This document shows positions 10,840 through 23,389 of a stretch of DNA of 64,000 nucleotides, piece by piece. The number at the start of each line of letters is the position of its first letter. Position 1 is the stretch's first letter. The notes under the pieces were generated by a model. It saw only the letters and a list, made by a program, of their open reading frames with translations, had not been told where the DNA came from and did no database searches. The stretch comes from Zanthoxylum bungeanum (lineage: Eukaryota > Streptophyta > Magnoliopsida > Sapindales > Rutaceae), in the NCBI GenBank assembly GCA_019454045.1, contig SKCR01037597.1, forward strand, positions 1 to 64,000, in the 5' to 3' direction. The translations under genes and the position numbers were made by a program.

Positions 10840-11655
10840 TCACACATCTTTAACAGTTTTGGGTGTTGGCAGTTTTGATATCAAGTCGATCTTTGATTTG
10901 TCGACTTCAATGCCTTTGGATGAGACAATATGACCTAGGACGATTCCTGAAGAGACCATAAAGTGACACTTTTCCCAGTTCAGAACGAGGCCTTTTTCCT
11001 GACATCGACTTAATACCGCTTCCAGGTTAAGCAAGCATGTATCAAAGGAGTCGCCAAACACTGTTAAATCATCCATAAATACCTTCATACACTTCTCAAT
11101 CATATCACTAAAAATGCTCAACATGCATCTTTGAAAAGTGGCGGGGGCATTGCATAAACCAAAGGGCATACGGCGAAAAGCATAGGTTCCGAACGGGCAG
11201 GTAAATATGGTTTTCTCCTGATCTTCCAAGGAGATCTCAATTTGGTAGTATCCTGAATATCCGTCTAGAAAACAGTAAAATGGGTGACCAGCTACCCGCT
11301 CAAGAATTTGATCGATAAAGGGAAGTGGGAAGTGGTCTTTTCGGGAGGCAGTATTTAACTTTCGGTAGTCGATGCACATACGCCAACCTGTGACTACCTT
11401 GGTAGGAACCAGTTCTCCTGCCTCATTCTTCACTACAGTGACTCCCGACTTTTTAGGGACAACCTGCGTAGGACTAACCCATTTATTATCAGCAATTGGG
11501 TATATAATACCCGCGTCTAGTAACTTTATCACTTCATTTCTCACCACTTCTTTCATAGTGGGGTTAAGCCTACGTTGAGGGTCTCTACGAGGAATAGCTC
11601 CATCTTCTAAGTGAATTTTATGGGAACAGATTAAGGGGCTAATACCTTTGATGTC
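10840..11655 (-). pseudogene. Athila reverse transcriptase
   Basis: A 238-codon open stretch (11556-10840) plus in-frame sequence up to a stop at 11658-11656. Visible blocks: WRMCIDYRKLN, HFPLPFIDQILERVAG, FLDGYSGYYQI, RRMPFGLCNAPATFQRCM and VFMDDLTVFG, the YxDD-type active site in its FMDD form. The domain itself is intact; it is cut off from protease by one stop codon and from RNase H by frameshifts. It copies element RNA into DNA. Confidence 0.93.
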
Positions 11656-12885
11656 TCATATGGTCCAGCCAAGTGCGGATTTATGCTCACTCAACATCTC
11701 AAGTAATCTCTTAATCTGAGATGCACTAAGCTCTGAGGAAATGATAACAGGGAATGTATCTCCTGATCCGAGGAACGCATGTTGCAGTCCTTCTGGTAAG
11801 GGCTTTAATTCAATTTTCGGTGTTTCGACCGAAGAAGGTTTTGGTCTATCCCTTTCCTCTGGCAAAGCCTCAAACTGCGGCTGCCAAACAGAGTAACCTG
11901 TAGCAAAGTCCGGAAGATTGGTTATTTCAGGAGTGTCTAAAAGGGTCGAATCCGGAAGGAGATGATCGGGAGGGTCAGACTCATGTAGAGTGGATGCCAA
12001 TTTTGGCACAATTGTATCTATGAGGAATGTCTGATGACATTCATCATCATCATCTTGTGGCTGTTTCCCGATGTGAAAAATGTTCACTTCTAGTGTCATA
12101 TTTTCGAATGACAATTTCATGAGACCATTCCTACAATTGATAAGAGCATTTGCTGTAGCAAGGAAAGGTCTACCCAGGATAAGAGGAATTTTAGATTCGG
12201 TTTTAACTACGGACTGGGTGTCTAAGATCAAGAAGTCAACGGGATAATAGAATTTGTCAATCTGGAGTAAGACATCCTCTACTACCCCTCGTGGGGTTCT
12301 AACAGAACGATCCGCTAACTGTAAGACTACTGACGTAGGCTTGATCTCTCTAAGACCTAACTGTGTATATATGGAATACGGCATGAGATTCACACTCGCG
12401 CCCAAGTCTAGTAATGCCTGACCAAACTCGCATGTACCAATATGGCAAGTGATGGTGGGACACCCCGGGTCTTTATATTTTGGTGGGGTCTTTTGTTCAA
12501 TCACTGCACTAGCTTGTTCCGTTAGGAACGCAGTTTTCTTCACATGGTGCTTCATTTTCATGGTACATAGATCTTTTAAAACCTTAACGTATGTGGGAAC
12601 CTGTTTGATTACATGTAACAAGGGCATGTTTATCTTTACTTGCCTAAGGTGTTCTAAGATCTCACTGTTCGGGTCTGCAGCTTTGGTGGCTGGCCTAAGG
12701 GCTTGAGGGAATGGTACTCTGACTGGGAGTTGTGGTTCTGGGTCTTTCTGAGGAGTATCTACACTATTATCCTGGGTCGGATCTGTTGTGTTTGGGGTGT
12801 CTTTTACTTCTACCTCCTTACCATACCTAATAGTTATGGCATTAACGCCTTTTACATTCGCACCTCCCTGATCAGCCTGTGCCAT
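11656..12885 (-). pseudogene. Athila gag-pol junction and aspartic protease
   Basis: A 409-codon open stretch. The N-terminal half carries the Athila-specific linker (EILEHLRQVKINMPLLHVI, then QVPTYVKVLKDLC). The protease active site is LLDLGASVNLMP, with Leu-Asp-Leu-Gly in place of the usual Asp-Thr/Ser-Gly. ILGRPFLATANALI is the conserved flap-distal block. It ends at a TGA (11658-11656) where the family reads through into RT. Confidence 0.9.
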
Positions 12886-13351
12886 GGTTGCCCTTGATCA
12901 TTAGGTTGAGCTTGGGAAGGGAATTTCCCTTGTTCATTCACACTCAAGAAGTTGGTTAACTTAGAGATTTGGCTTTTTATCTCCTTATTGTCTTCCGCTA
13001 GTTGAGTTATCAATGAGTCAAACCTTTAATTAGTTTTACTTTGGGTCTCAACAAATGCTTTCTGGGCCTCCATGGTCGCTTTTTGAGCTTCTGCGAATGC
13101 TTGCATAGTATCCTCTAAGGAATTCCTAGGGATGACAGGTGTGTGATACTGAGGTGGGGTACTGTAACTCCTAGGTTGTGGTGTCTGACTCGACTGATGA
13201 GAGTCTTGTTTCCAACTGAAGTTGGGATGGTTTCTCCAACCGGGGTTATAAGTGTCTGAGTATGGTGTGTAGGGTTTCATATACGTTCCTAATGCATTGC
13301 ATTGACTCTCATATGGGTCTCTAGTTGTAGGGCACTCTTGTGTCAAATGAT
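12886..13351 (-). pseudogene. Athila gag, C-terminal part (left of the nested insertion)
   Basis: Continues the zinc-knuckle started at 23390: the last His and Cys of the C-x2-C-x4-H-x4-C motif lie just below 13351. A TAA near 13026-13028 (Gln expected) interrupts it. The Gln/Ala-rich helix AFAEAQKATMEAQKAF precedes the stop, and gag-like sequence (SLITQLAEDNKEIKSQI) resumes after it. Nucleocapsid-like RNA-binding role by family. Confidence 0.85.
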
Positions 13352-13356
13352 CGGTC
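13352..13356. other. Target-site duplication CGGTC (left, copia element)
   Basis: CGGTC before TGTTGAG, repeated at 23385-23389 after CCAACA. Removing one copy and the element restores the Athila gag frame across the site. Confidence 0.95.
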
Positions 13357-15559
13357 TGTTGAGTTTTTCTAAGGTCCCAAGATCAAATCAAAGCATGAAA
13401 ACATGAGTGAATACATCAACGGAGGTAGCGGAATACTCACATCGATCGGTTGAGTCGATTTGGAGGCGGATCAAGCCCAAATACTTGCTGCAAAGGGCGC
13501 CAATATACTGCAGTTCACTGCCTAGCAAAACAGAATTTTGGATGAAGAAACGGAGCTCCAAGCTTCGTCCGACGGATCCCGGCTCATGGGTGAACCTCCC
13601 TAACACCTTAGCAAGACTCGTATGTGTGCTAGCACATGAATTTTCACCATGAAAACCCACTCTTGCTTCCCTTATATTCACGCACAAACTGGTCAAACCA
13701 GTGAGCTGTGTGGCTTGATATTGGCGTGAAGATTAGAGAGAAATTGGAGATGAAAATGTGTCTTTTTGTTTCTTAAACATAACACACAAAAATTAGCTTC
13801 TTTCTCCTTCTCCTTCACGGCATTTTTGCTGCCAAAGGAGTCAAAGATGCCACCTTGGGCGTGAGAAAAGAAGATTGTAAATTGAAGACAAATAAGTCTT
13901 CATTCACGTGAGAGAGAAGAAAAAGCTTGAGACAAGTTTGGTAAATGCTTAATATAAAAACATATACCTAACCTTTTTCTCCATAAATGCTCCACCCACT
14001 CCCATTATTATATACATATAACATTAAACAATTCTTGGTGGAAACATCCACCAAGATCTATCATTATTTAAATGATAGTGGTGGTCCCACCACCATTTGT
14101 ATATAACATATTATATTACAATAATATAATATTAGAAGTGGATCCCACCGAATATTGTATTCCAAATATAATTCGGTATTTGCGGCAAAGCGACGAAGCT
14201 CGGGTTCGGTTCTGTTAATTCCGAATTAACAAATTTACCGTTGCGACGTAAATAATAATGCCTTGCAAGATTATAAAGTCGCTCGCGAATTAATTCCGAA
14301 TTAATTCGCTTGCCTGAAATTAAAATCTAATTTTAACTTTACGTCGAAATCCAATTTCCGCTAATATATCAAATATATTATTTTATTGATTAATTCCAAA
14401 TTAATCATTCTCTCTCTAAATAATATTTTATCCCAGATAAAATATCTCCGTAATTAATCCCAGATTAATTTTCTCTCTCTTCTATATAATCCCAGATTAT
14501 TCAAGAGTGCGAGTTGTGCGTCATCGGTGGATTATCGGGAAGCGACCCATGAGATCTCCGGATAAGTTGGCAGTAAATACGGTCGTCGGTGTAACCGAAT
14601 CACGTACGTACCAAGTACTACGTTCTACCGATTTACGAGACAAGGTCAACTCCTAGCAAAGCACCAAGTCATCCCAATTCTCCGGACATATCCTTTTAAG
14701 AATATTTAGATCTATATCAAGCGTAGTATACTCACGTATTGTGCATATCGGCCCAGTATCGGATAGTCACGTGCTAGGGCTGGGGCTGGATAAGTGTCTG
14801 CCCCATCCGAAACACATATCGGATGTCTGGTAACTAGTCTCTATAATCGGATATTCATGACCTGGTCATAATATCACGATTGGATGCGCATCACTTAAGA
14901 GTACTAATACCGTATCCTGCGTGACATCATCTCCACTATGACTGGAGTGATACTTCCGTCTCGACATCACATCCAATACACTACGATTCTCTGATAAACC
15001 CAGTAGTGGTAGACACAGAACCGGTCAAAGCCCCCAACCACCAAAACCAAAGTTTATCGATTATCGTAAGTATTAGCGATGCAAGTCTCAGGTTAAGACT
15101 ATACACACCTACCTCGATTTCGGCCTCCCATAGACACCTAGTCAAAATACCAATGGGATTCCGAAGGGGTCTATCCAGAGCGAAGCTGTTTCCCGTACCA
15201 TTGGTGAAACACGACCTCCCATCGCACTTGCATAAGTCTCCAACACTTATATATATGAGAACTATGTCGTTGTGCCCTCACAACGCACACAAGTGCAATA
15301 CTAGCCTATTCCGCATTATCGATGTCCAGTCTCGATAATACTACGGCTAGGGATATTCAATGATTAATCCTTCGTGGACTGATACTGTCTCATATCATCT
15401 CAATCCAGGAACTAATCATAGGGACCTCTCTTCATTTATATATCTATGGTGATCTAATCACAAATGATGAGAGTGCAATTTCCTTGTTACACAGTTAATC
15501 TGCTACAGCAACACAATGTTCTGTGCAAATAGTGACGCTATGGGTCATATTATCCAACA
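13357..15559 (-). mobile_element. 3' LTR of the copia element
   Basis: 2203 bp. Compared with 21186-23384 (2199 bp) I found about eight differences, mostly single-base indels. ORFs in it (for example 13388-13696) are identical in both LTRs and have no domain. A TATA-like TATATATAAG on the minus strand lies near 15245-15255. Confidence 0.95.
14214..14500. repeat. Chain of nine perfect hairpins in the copia LTR
   Basis: Consecutive inverted repeats with 3- or 5-nt loops: 14214-14230 (stem 7, loop CCG), 14285-14309 (stem 11, CCG), 14320-14336 (7, CTA), 14346-14358 (5, CCA), 14362-14380 (8, CAA), 14387-14407 (9, CCA), 14423-14445 (9, CCCAG), 14452-14470 (7, CCCAG), 14486-14500 (5, CCCAG). They occupy well over half of 287 bp. 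All recur at 22041-22326. Confidence 0.9.
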
Positions 15560-15571
15560 ATCTCCCACTTG
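15560..15571 (-). other. Polypurine tract of copia element
   Basis: Minus-strand CCAAGTGGGAGAT right before TGTTGG of the LTR, the classic copia arrangement. Confidence 0.85.
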
Positions 15572-17700
15572 GCACATAGCCAGTCACTCGAGTGTTCCAA
15601 CACCCGAACTATGTAAGGTTCGCTCAAATTTGCTGATGAAAGGTTTTCGTCAGTGGATTTGTTTGATTATCGTCTGACGCGATTTATACGATCATCACAT
15701 CGCCACGATGTATGATCCGAACGAATCAGATGATATAGAAGTATATATCTGGATCGTCGATGAGACCTTTAATTCCTTAGCCTGTGCTGACGCCTAGCTC
15801 AGCTGCTAAAGGAACTATATCTAATCTAATTAGATTTATTTTCAATCCAAATGGCTTCTATTGCTGCTCTCAGCTGCAGCAATAATCCGTATCTGTTGTT
15901 TATTCGGCAACAGTTATCTTGCATGGAAGATTCCAGCTCACTGTCCCGTTGTACAAACTTTATAGTACCGTAGTATTTTAATAGTTTGGAAACTTGCAAC
16001 GGTGATCCCAGTCACTTCAAGTTCTCCTTCTCCATAGTTTAAGAAAGCATCTTTAGTTCTCTAAGATACTAACAGATGTTCTTAATTTCAATTTAGTGAC
16101 TATCACTAGGATTGACACGATTGTGACTCCATATGCTCGAAGCGTATGAGACACCAATACAAGTACATTTTAAATGTACGATTTCCCAGAGAGTGTTAAC
16201 AAACTCCAAATCTATCCCAGTAGATCTTTATTCCTCGAATAAAGGTTGTTACTCCCCAGAATTCTACGGAGAATTTCTATTGAAAGAATATCTATGAAAG
16301 CCAAGCTTTCACCAATTGCTTTATGGGAATTTCACTGTTAGTGCGCTCTCCCACTAACCTCCTTATATACACAAGAATTATTTCGTTTTGAATCAAATCA
16401 TAAACCATTATGATTATTTCAAAAACGACAGTTCCAAGAATCTTATGCTTGCTTTGATCCAAACATGGATCAAATAACCCGCAAACCTTGTTTGTCGGTT
16501 ATACAAAATCGTCAGGATGTTGTAAACATCCTCCAAAAGGTTTCCTTTTCAGGAAAGTGATTTTGATCTATAACTGTCACATTTCATAAATGAAATATAC
16601 GGTTATCTACAAGCATTTTCAAAATAGATTTACCATGGCAACAGGTAAAAGGTTGAACCGTTATTAACACAATGTTGATAACGATACCTTTCCGTCAAAA
16701 GCCTAGCTTTGGATGTTGGTATGTTGCCAACCATGTATGTCTTCCTTGAAGACGTTTAATGTACCATAGGCACAATGCCTTGTGGTACAACAACTAGTAT
16801 CCAAAACAGTTGTTATACATGGAATCCATTTCGGATTCATGGTACTTTACCATAACAGGGAGTCGATACCTCGTATCACTTCCTCTAAAACGCAGTTGGA
16901 TGGTACACTTTCATAAGATTGACATCTTTATGAAGCGAGATCAGAAACCCATACCCTAGGTTGTTTTCTGACTCTATCCGATTTACGAAGTTCTTGTGTA
17001 TTTGAAGATTAATGGTATAGATTCATCATAGATGAACTATTTGTGTTCCATTAAGGACTTCGTGCCTTGAACAGTGTTACTCCGATTTTCATCGAGTATC
17101 ACTATCCTCCCACTGACCACTGCATATCGGTATTCCTCTCAGGAAAACCGCATGGTGAGCAACAATTACATTGTTCTCATGTGGGATTTATAGTGCTATA
17201 CTTAAGGTTTCCCTTAGGATAACCTATATTGGCACTTATCATATTTGGGTCTTTTAGTTTGGTATCATCCAAACGTTATGCCTGGCATACCCAAATTATC
17301 AGGAATGAGAAACCCCGTTTCTTTCTGTTCATATCCTATATGATATCTGTCAAACAGATTATATGGAATCTTTTCCAAATAAGTTTTGCACTGTTAATAC
17401 ATATCCTGTTGAAGGAAATAGTAGCTCAGAGCGACTCGTGATAAACCTTATCATGTCCTCATTTGAAAGAATACCGTACTCTTTCATGTACGTATGAAAC
17501 TTACTGCTTTAGTATTTCATTACGGTCTTACCGTGGTGGAATAATACTATAGCCGATCTGTTTTTCTATTTCGTGTCGAAACTCTAAAGTTTCCGATTGT
17601 GTTCTTCAAAGAAACACATAACCATAACGTGATGTTATATCCGTTAAGGTCACGAAATATTCATGTTCACATCTAGCCTAGCTAGATATGAGCCCACTTA
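15572..17700 (-). pseudogene. Decayed copia pol (integrase end, reverse transcriptase, RNase H)
   Basis: No ORF survives, but scattered in-frame words on the minus strand match copia pol in the right order. There is an integrase-like stretch about 17.6-17.4 kb. An RT part carries PTNKV (about 16.49 kb) and LIQNE...VYIRRLVGE (about 16.4-16.33 kb). An RNase H end carries a LIRS-like word followed shortly by DDRI and finally WLCAKWEI next to the polypurine tract. Stops occur every few dozen codons, far too many to be sequencing slips. The identification rests on order and context rather than on any intact domain. Confidence 0.6.
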
Positions 17701-20700
17701 ATTCACCATGAATAGGGCTAACAGATCGGTGACTATTTTACTATTACCAAGTAAATAGTATTTTAGGTATTTAACCTAATAAACTAGATTCGTAGATCTT
17801 ATTTGAATAGTCAAATCAGTCCTAGTACCCACTCTTCAAAAGTGTGGATATACGATTCTCGTTTAATTGTGTCCTAGACAACAATGCCACAAATAAGTCT
17901 CTATTGATCAAATCAATTTGAGCTATTTATTTGTCATTATATATGTTTGAGATTTTATTTATATTCAAAATATAAATTATGTTATTTACATCTAATGTAT
18001 TTATCTCAGTATCATCTTATATAATGAAACACTTTAGTGTTCTAGAATATAAAGGTTTTATCCGCAACGGATTAAACACTGATATAGAGATAATGTTCTA
18101 GTCAAACTAGTTACATCATAACATTTCCTAATTTAAGCATATACCCAAAGGATATTTCCTAAACTTAGGTATCTACGGTCGAAACAACGACTTTCGTCCC
18201 GTTTCCGATTCGCAGAGAAATCTCGGCTTGAAGTTAGTATCCAGCTCACAGCGGATTCTGAACATCAATACATATATGTTTATATACCACATTAAGTATT
18301 TAAAATCCATTTCAATACTATTAGTTAGTGAACATAACTTTGACAAATATTTAAAGTCAGAGCCTCGCCCTTTCTTTAATTCCTTCGTGTCATCCATATC
18401 CAAATGGTAGTCACTTTGGGATATGTCAATCATTCTTTCAATATTTCACAAATTTGGCCAAGCCTTGGGTTTCGGAATATTGAAATGATATGCACCTTGT
18501 GCTACATACCTAATTCTAGGTTAAGGCATAATAGGTTATTTTATCAAATAAATTAACCTATTATTAATTCCCAATTGAATATTAAATCATTTAAAACATT
18601 AATCCCAAGGATTATATATTTTAAATATTTAACTTTTTAAATTCTTTCTTGATTTTATTAGTCCAACTATTTAATCAATTTTAATAAGGTACTATTTATT
18701 ATAATGATTACAATAATCCAATTATTTAATCAACTATAATTTTAATATTGATTACTATAATCCAATTATAAAATCAACTATCATTTTAATTCAATTATAT
18801 TGATTACTATAATCCAATTATATAATCAACTATATATTGAATAAGTTTGTATATAATCCAACTATATATATTATTTAAAACAACATAAAATATTAGTCCA
18901 ACTAATACTTTTGATTAATGTGACGAGAAAATATAAATGAGCGTGTTTAGCGAGTAATTGAACGAATGTTGCAAATTCAATACTTGCCTCCCACTATTTT
19001 TCGTCGAGCCTCTAACCCTCTGTGGAGTACTCGGGAAACCGCGTTTCCTAGTGGGCTAGGATCCTGTCAAATAACATACAACCTTGACTTTGGCCAACAA
19101 GCTGTATGCTATTCAACCAGGTAGATCTCACAGATCAATTGGATCGAATCCAATTCCTAGATCCGGTTAGGTGGACATCCAAGTCCTAAACATATTACAT
19201 ATGCCAATGTATCTAATACATTTTCCTATCCTTATCCTCCGAATCATCTAGGCCTTGGCTTTGGCTCAACAAACCTAATGATTCCAGTTAAGCGGGACCC
19301 ATTGACAAGGAAAGTTTCGTAATCAATGTCTTTGGACAAGAAGTGATCTTGACTTTGGCCAACAAATCACAACTTGGACTAGACACCGATGTGGAACAAA
19401 ACTCTCATGATTCAAATACATCCAACTGACAAGGTCTTGACTTTGGCCAACAAACCAATGCCAATCAGATCTTGAACAAGAATCATTCAATGGAAGGATA
19501 ATCGCTTAATATAAAACAAGGGTTTTTCGCGTGCAAATTGGCTACCAATTTAATTATCTTTGTTAGGTCTCATCATCATACACCCTTAAACATGCATTCT
19601 AAATACATAATAAAGCGAGTATGAAATAAAATAATATGATATGCGGATGGATACTTTACACATTGATCCTAGATCAAATCTCTCCCTTTCTCACTCAAGC
19701 TAGCACTTGTACTACTTCTACCCGTTACACTACACTTCTAAAGAAACCTCATATGCATATAGAGGGGAATAGGTGAGAAGAGAATACAATAGAATAGAGG
19801 TGATAAGGCTGGACACGCAGGTCCAATTTAATAAATCGAATTTATTACAACAATTTCTAAAATTGCCCACCCATCTAATATCCATCCGATATGCATTATT
19901 CATTCAACACAACCATGTATTCACACATAAGCATGCTATCAATCAATCTAATCTAATCAATTAATTAATCTGATAATTAGGTGATCATCCAATGTTCAAA
20001 CAACGATTTGATTTTGTTCGAGTCAAACTCGTTTTTGCGAATAAGTACTTAAAGTACGAATTCATGAATTAAATTAAACTACATTATTAAATCCAATTTA
20101 ACATGTATTTAATACTAATTCACTATTCAATTCAAAATAAATATTACACTTTTATTTAATAAACCTTTTACGATTTAAATTCCAAATCTAATCGTAACGC
20201 GTCTCAAAGACAGATTAATGTCCAACATCAATTCAATTAAAGTCCAATGGGCTTTTGATTGATTTCTTAAGGCGTGGACTTTTGGTCAACTCGGGTCAAA
20301 CCGATAACCAAAGTCCAATCCGGGAGTTACCCCATAAGCCCATAAATCAATCTTGGCCCATTAGGCCCAATTGAACTTTAAAGGTTCATTAGTCGCATTT
20401 GGGCTTTATGGTTAAGGTTTTTGGGCCCAATTGGATCCAATCCATTTGGCCTAAACCAACTTGATAAATCAAGCCCAATAGGCCCAAATACAACATTTAA
20501 ATCTAATTTCCAAAATTAGGCCCAAATAATTAAATTCAAAAAATCCATTTTCCCAATTTAATTACCAAAGTGTATTACGATGATTAATAACCTAAATCGA
20601 TATTTCTGAAGCATCAAATTAGTCCAATTAATCATGCTTAATTCATTATTACATGTCCAACACACATAAATTGAAAAATCAAACCCATTTACATGCTTTC

Positions 20701-21167
20701 ATGCTCTCGGCCAAGGGAGTGATTTTATGTCCAATTCGGTTTCAATCCAATTAATCCGCAATCGACATTAAATACATATCCCGAATGATTTCCAATACAT
20801 CCAATTATCAAAAATCAAAATTTACCAAGACATTAGGGACATTATACATTCGGCCAAGGTGATGGAATTTGGGGTTTTTGTCCGATTCGATATCCAATCC
20901 AATTCGATTCAAATTAACGTCAACCTAATCGATTCTAACTCATCAAATGAATCAAAAATCAAAAAATTCCAAGATCCAAAATTACCATTCATATTCGGCC
21001 AACATGTCATATTTGGGGAAAATTATTCCAAATGGATTTTCAACAAATTGATCCAACCAATATGCAATTAAACATGTTATAAGCATACTCAAACAAACAA
21101 TTTATTCAAATCATGCTCAAATCACATTTACCCAAATTTTAAATCCCTAAAATTTCATGCTTGCAAC
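17701..21167 (-). other. Internal region of the copia element without recognisable coding
   Basis: AT-rich, no credible ORF and no gag recognised. The phrase TTGTTGGCCAAAGTCAAG (minus) occurs at 19100-19083, 19365-19348 and 19453-19436, with a variant at 19271-19253. An 86-codon minus ORF (18433-18173) has no domain. Confidence 0.6.
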
Positions 21168-21184
21168 TATAGCTCTTGATGCCA
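21168..21184 (-). other. Primer binding site of copia element
   Basis: Minus-strand TGGCATCAAGAGCTATA, one base from the LTR. It resembles the initiator-Met tRNA site TGGTATCAGAGC used by Ty1/copia elements, with C for T at position 4 and one extra A. Confidence 0.75.
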
Positions 21185-21185
21185 T

Positions 21186-23384
21186 TGTTGAGTTTTTCTA
21201 AGGTCCCAAGATCAAATCAAAGCATGAAAACATGAGTGAATACATCAACGGAGGTAGCGGAATACTCACATCGATCGGTTGAGTCGATTTGGAGGCGGAT
21301 CAAGCCCAAATACTTGCTGCAAAGGGCGCCAATATACTGCAGTTCACTGCCTAGCAAAACAGAATTTTGGATGAAGAAACGGAGCTCCAAGCTTCGTCCG
21401 ACGGATCCCGGCTCATGGGTGAACCTCCCTAACACCTTAGCAAGACTCGTATGTGTGCTAGCACATGAATTTTCACCATGAAAACCCACTCTTGCTTCCC
21501 TTATATTCACGCACAAACTGGTCAAACCAGTGAGCTGTGTGGCTTGATATTGGCGTGAAGATTAGAGAGAAATTGGAGATGAAAATGTGTCTTTTTGTTT
21601 CTTAAACATAACACACAAAAATTAGCTTCTTTCTCCTTCTCCTTCACGGCATTTTTGCTGCCAAAGGAGTCAAAGATGCCACCTTGGGCGTGAGAAAAGA
21701 AGATTGTAAATTGAAGACAAATAAGTCTTCATTCACGTGAGAGAGAAGAAAAAGCTTGAGACAAGTTTGGTAAATGCTTAATATAAAAACATATACCTAA
21801 CCTTTTTCTCCATAAATGCTCCACCCACTCCCATTATTATATACATATAACATTAAACAATTCTTGGTGGAAACATCCACCAAGATCTATCATTATTAAA
21901 TGATAGTGGTGGTCCCACCACCATTGTATATAACATATTTATTTACAATAATATAATATTAGAAGTGGATCCCACCGAATATTGTATTCCAAATATAATT
22001 CGGTATTTGCGGCAAAGCGACGAAGCTCGGGTTCGGTTCTGTTAATTCCGAATTAACAAATTTACCGTTGCGACGTAAATAATAATGCCTTGCAAGATTA
22101 TAAAGTCGCTCGCGAATTAATTCCGAATTAATTCGCTTGCCTGAAATTAAAATCTAATTTTAACTTTACGTCGAAATCCAATTTCCGCTAATATATCAAA
22201 TATATTATTTTTTGATTAATTCCAAATTAATCATTCTCTCTCTAAATAATATTTTATCCCAGATAAAATATCTCCGTAATTAATCCCAGATTAATTTTCT
22301 CTCTCTTCTATATAATCCCAGATTATTCAAGAGTGCGAGTTGTGCGTCATCGGTGGATTATCGGGAAGCGACCCATGAGATCTCCGGATAAGTTGGCAGT
22401 AAATACGGTCGTCGGTGTACCGAATCACGTACGTACCAAGTACTACGTTCTACCGATTTACGAGACAAGGTCAACTCCTAGCAAAGCACCAAGTCATCCC
22501 AATTCTCCGGACATATCCTTTTAAGAATATTTAGATCTATATCAAGCGTAGTATACTCACGTATTGTGCATATCGGCCCAGTATCGGATAGTCACGTGCT
22601 AGGGCTGGGGCTGGATAAGTGTCTGCCCCATCCGAAACACATATCGGATGTCTGGTAACTAGTCTCTATAATCGGATATTCATGACCTGGTCATAATATC
22701 ACGATTGGATGCGCATCACTTAAGAGTACTAATACCGTATCCTGCGTGACATCATCTCCACTATGACTGGAGTGATACTTCCGTCTCGACATCACATCCA
22801 ATACACTACGATTCTCTGATAAACCCAGTAGTGGTAGACACAGAACCGGTCAAAGCCCCCAACCACCAAAACCAAAGTTTATCGATTATCGTAAGTATTA
22901 GCGATGGCAAGTCTCAGGTTAAGACTATACACACCTACCTCGATTTCGGCCTCCCATAGACACCTAGTCAAAATACCAATGGGATTCCGAAGGGGTCTAT
23001 CCAGAGCGAAGCTGTTTCCCGTACCATTGGTGAAACACGACCTCCCATCGCACTTGCATAAGTCTCCAACACTTATATATATGAGAACTATGTCGTTGTG
23101 CCCTCACAACGCACACAAGTGCAATACTAGCCTATTCCGCATTATCGATGTCCAGTCTCGATAATACTACGGCTAGGGATATTCAATGATTAATCCTTCG
23201 TGGACTGATACTGTCTCATATCATCTCATCCAGGAACTAATCATAGGGACCTCTCTTCATTTATATATCTATGGTGATCTAATCACAAATGATGAGAGTG
23301 CAATTTCCTTGTACACAACATAATCTGCTACAGCAACACAATGTTCTGTGCAAATAGTGACGCTATGGGTCATATTATCCAACA
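21186..23384 (-). mobile_element. 5' LTR of the copia element
   Basis: 2199 bp, the twin of 13357-15559, starting TGTTGAG and ending CCAACA on the plus strand. It carries the hairpin chain again at 22041-22326. Confidence 0.95.
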
Positions 23385-23389
23385 CGGTC
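23385..23389. other. Target-site duplication CGGTC (right, copia element)
   Basis: Exact copy of 13352-13356, lying in the gag codons just after the second Cys of the zinc knuckle. Confidence 0.95.

Larger units (their letters stand above)
13357..23384 (-). mobile_element. Nested Ty1/copia-type element, coding-dead, near-identical LTRs
   Basis: 10,028 bp: right (5') LTR 23384-21186, primer site 21184-21168, internal 5.6 kb, polypurine tract 15571-15560, left (3') LTR 15559-13357. Terminal TGTTG/CAACA repeats and a 5-bp duplication are exact. Internally only a shredded copia pol can be recognised at about 17.7-15.6 kb. Recent movement with dead coding suggests mobilisation in trans by an autonomous relative. 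Confidence 0.93.

Noticed and set aside
13388..13696. 102-codon minus ORF, identical at 21217-21525
   Set aside because: Duplicated only because it lies in both LTRs; no domain, and lost in the divergent right-edge LTR.
18173..18433. 86-codon minus ORF in the copia interior that might be a gag or pol fragment
   Set aside because: No match to copia gag or pol blocks and flanked by dense stops.
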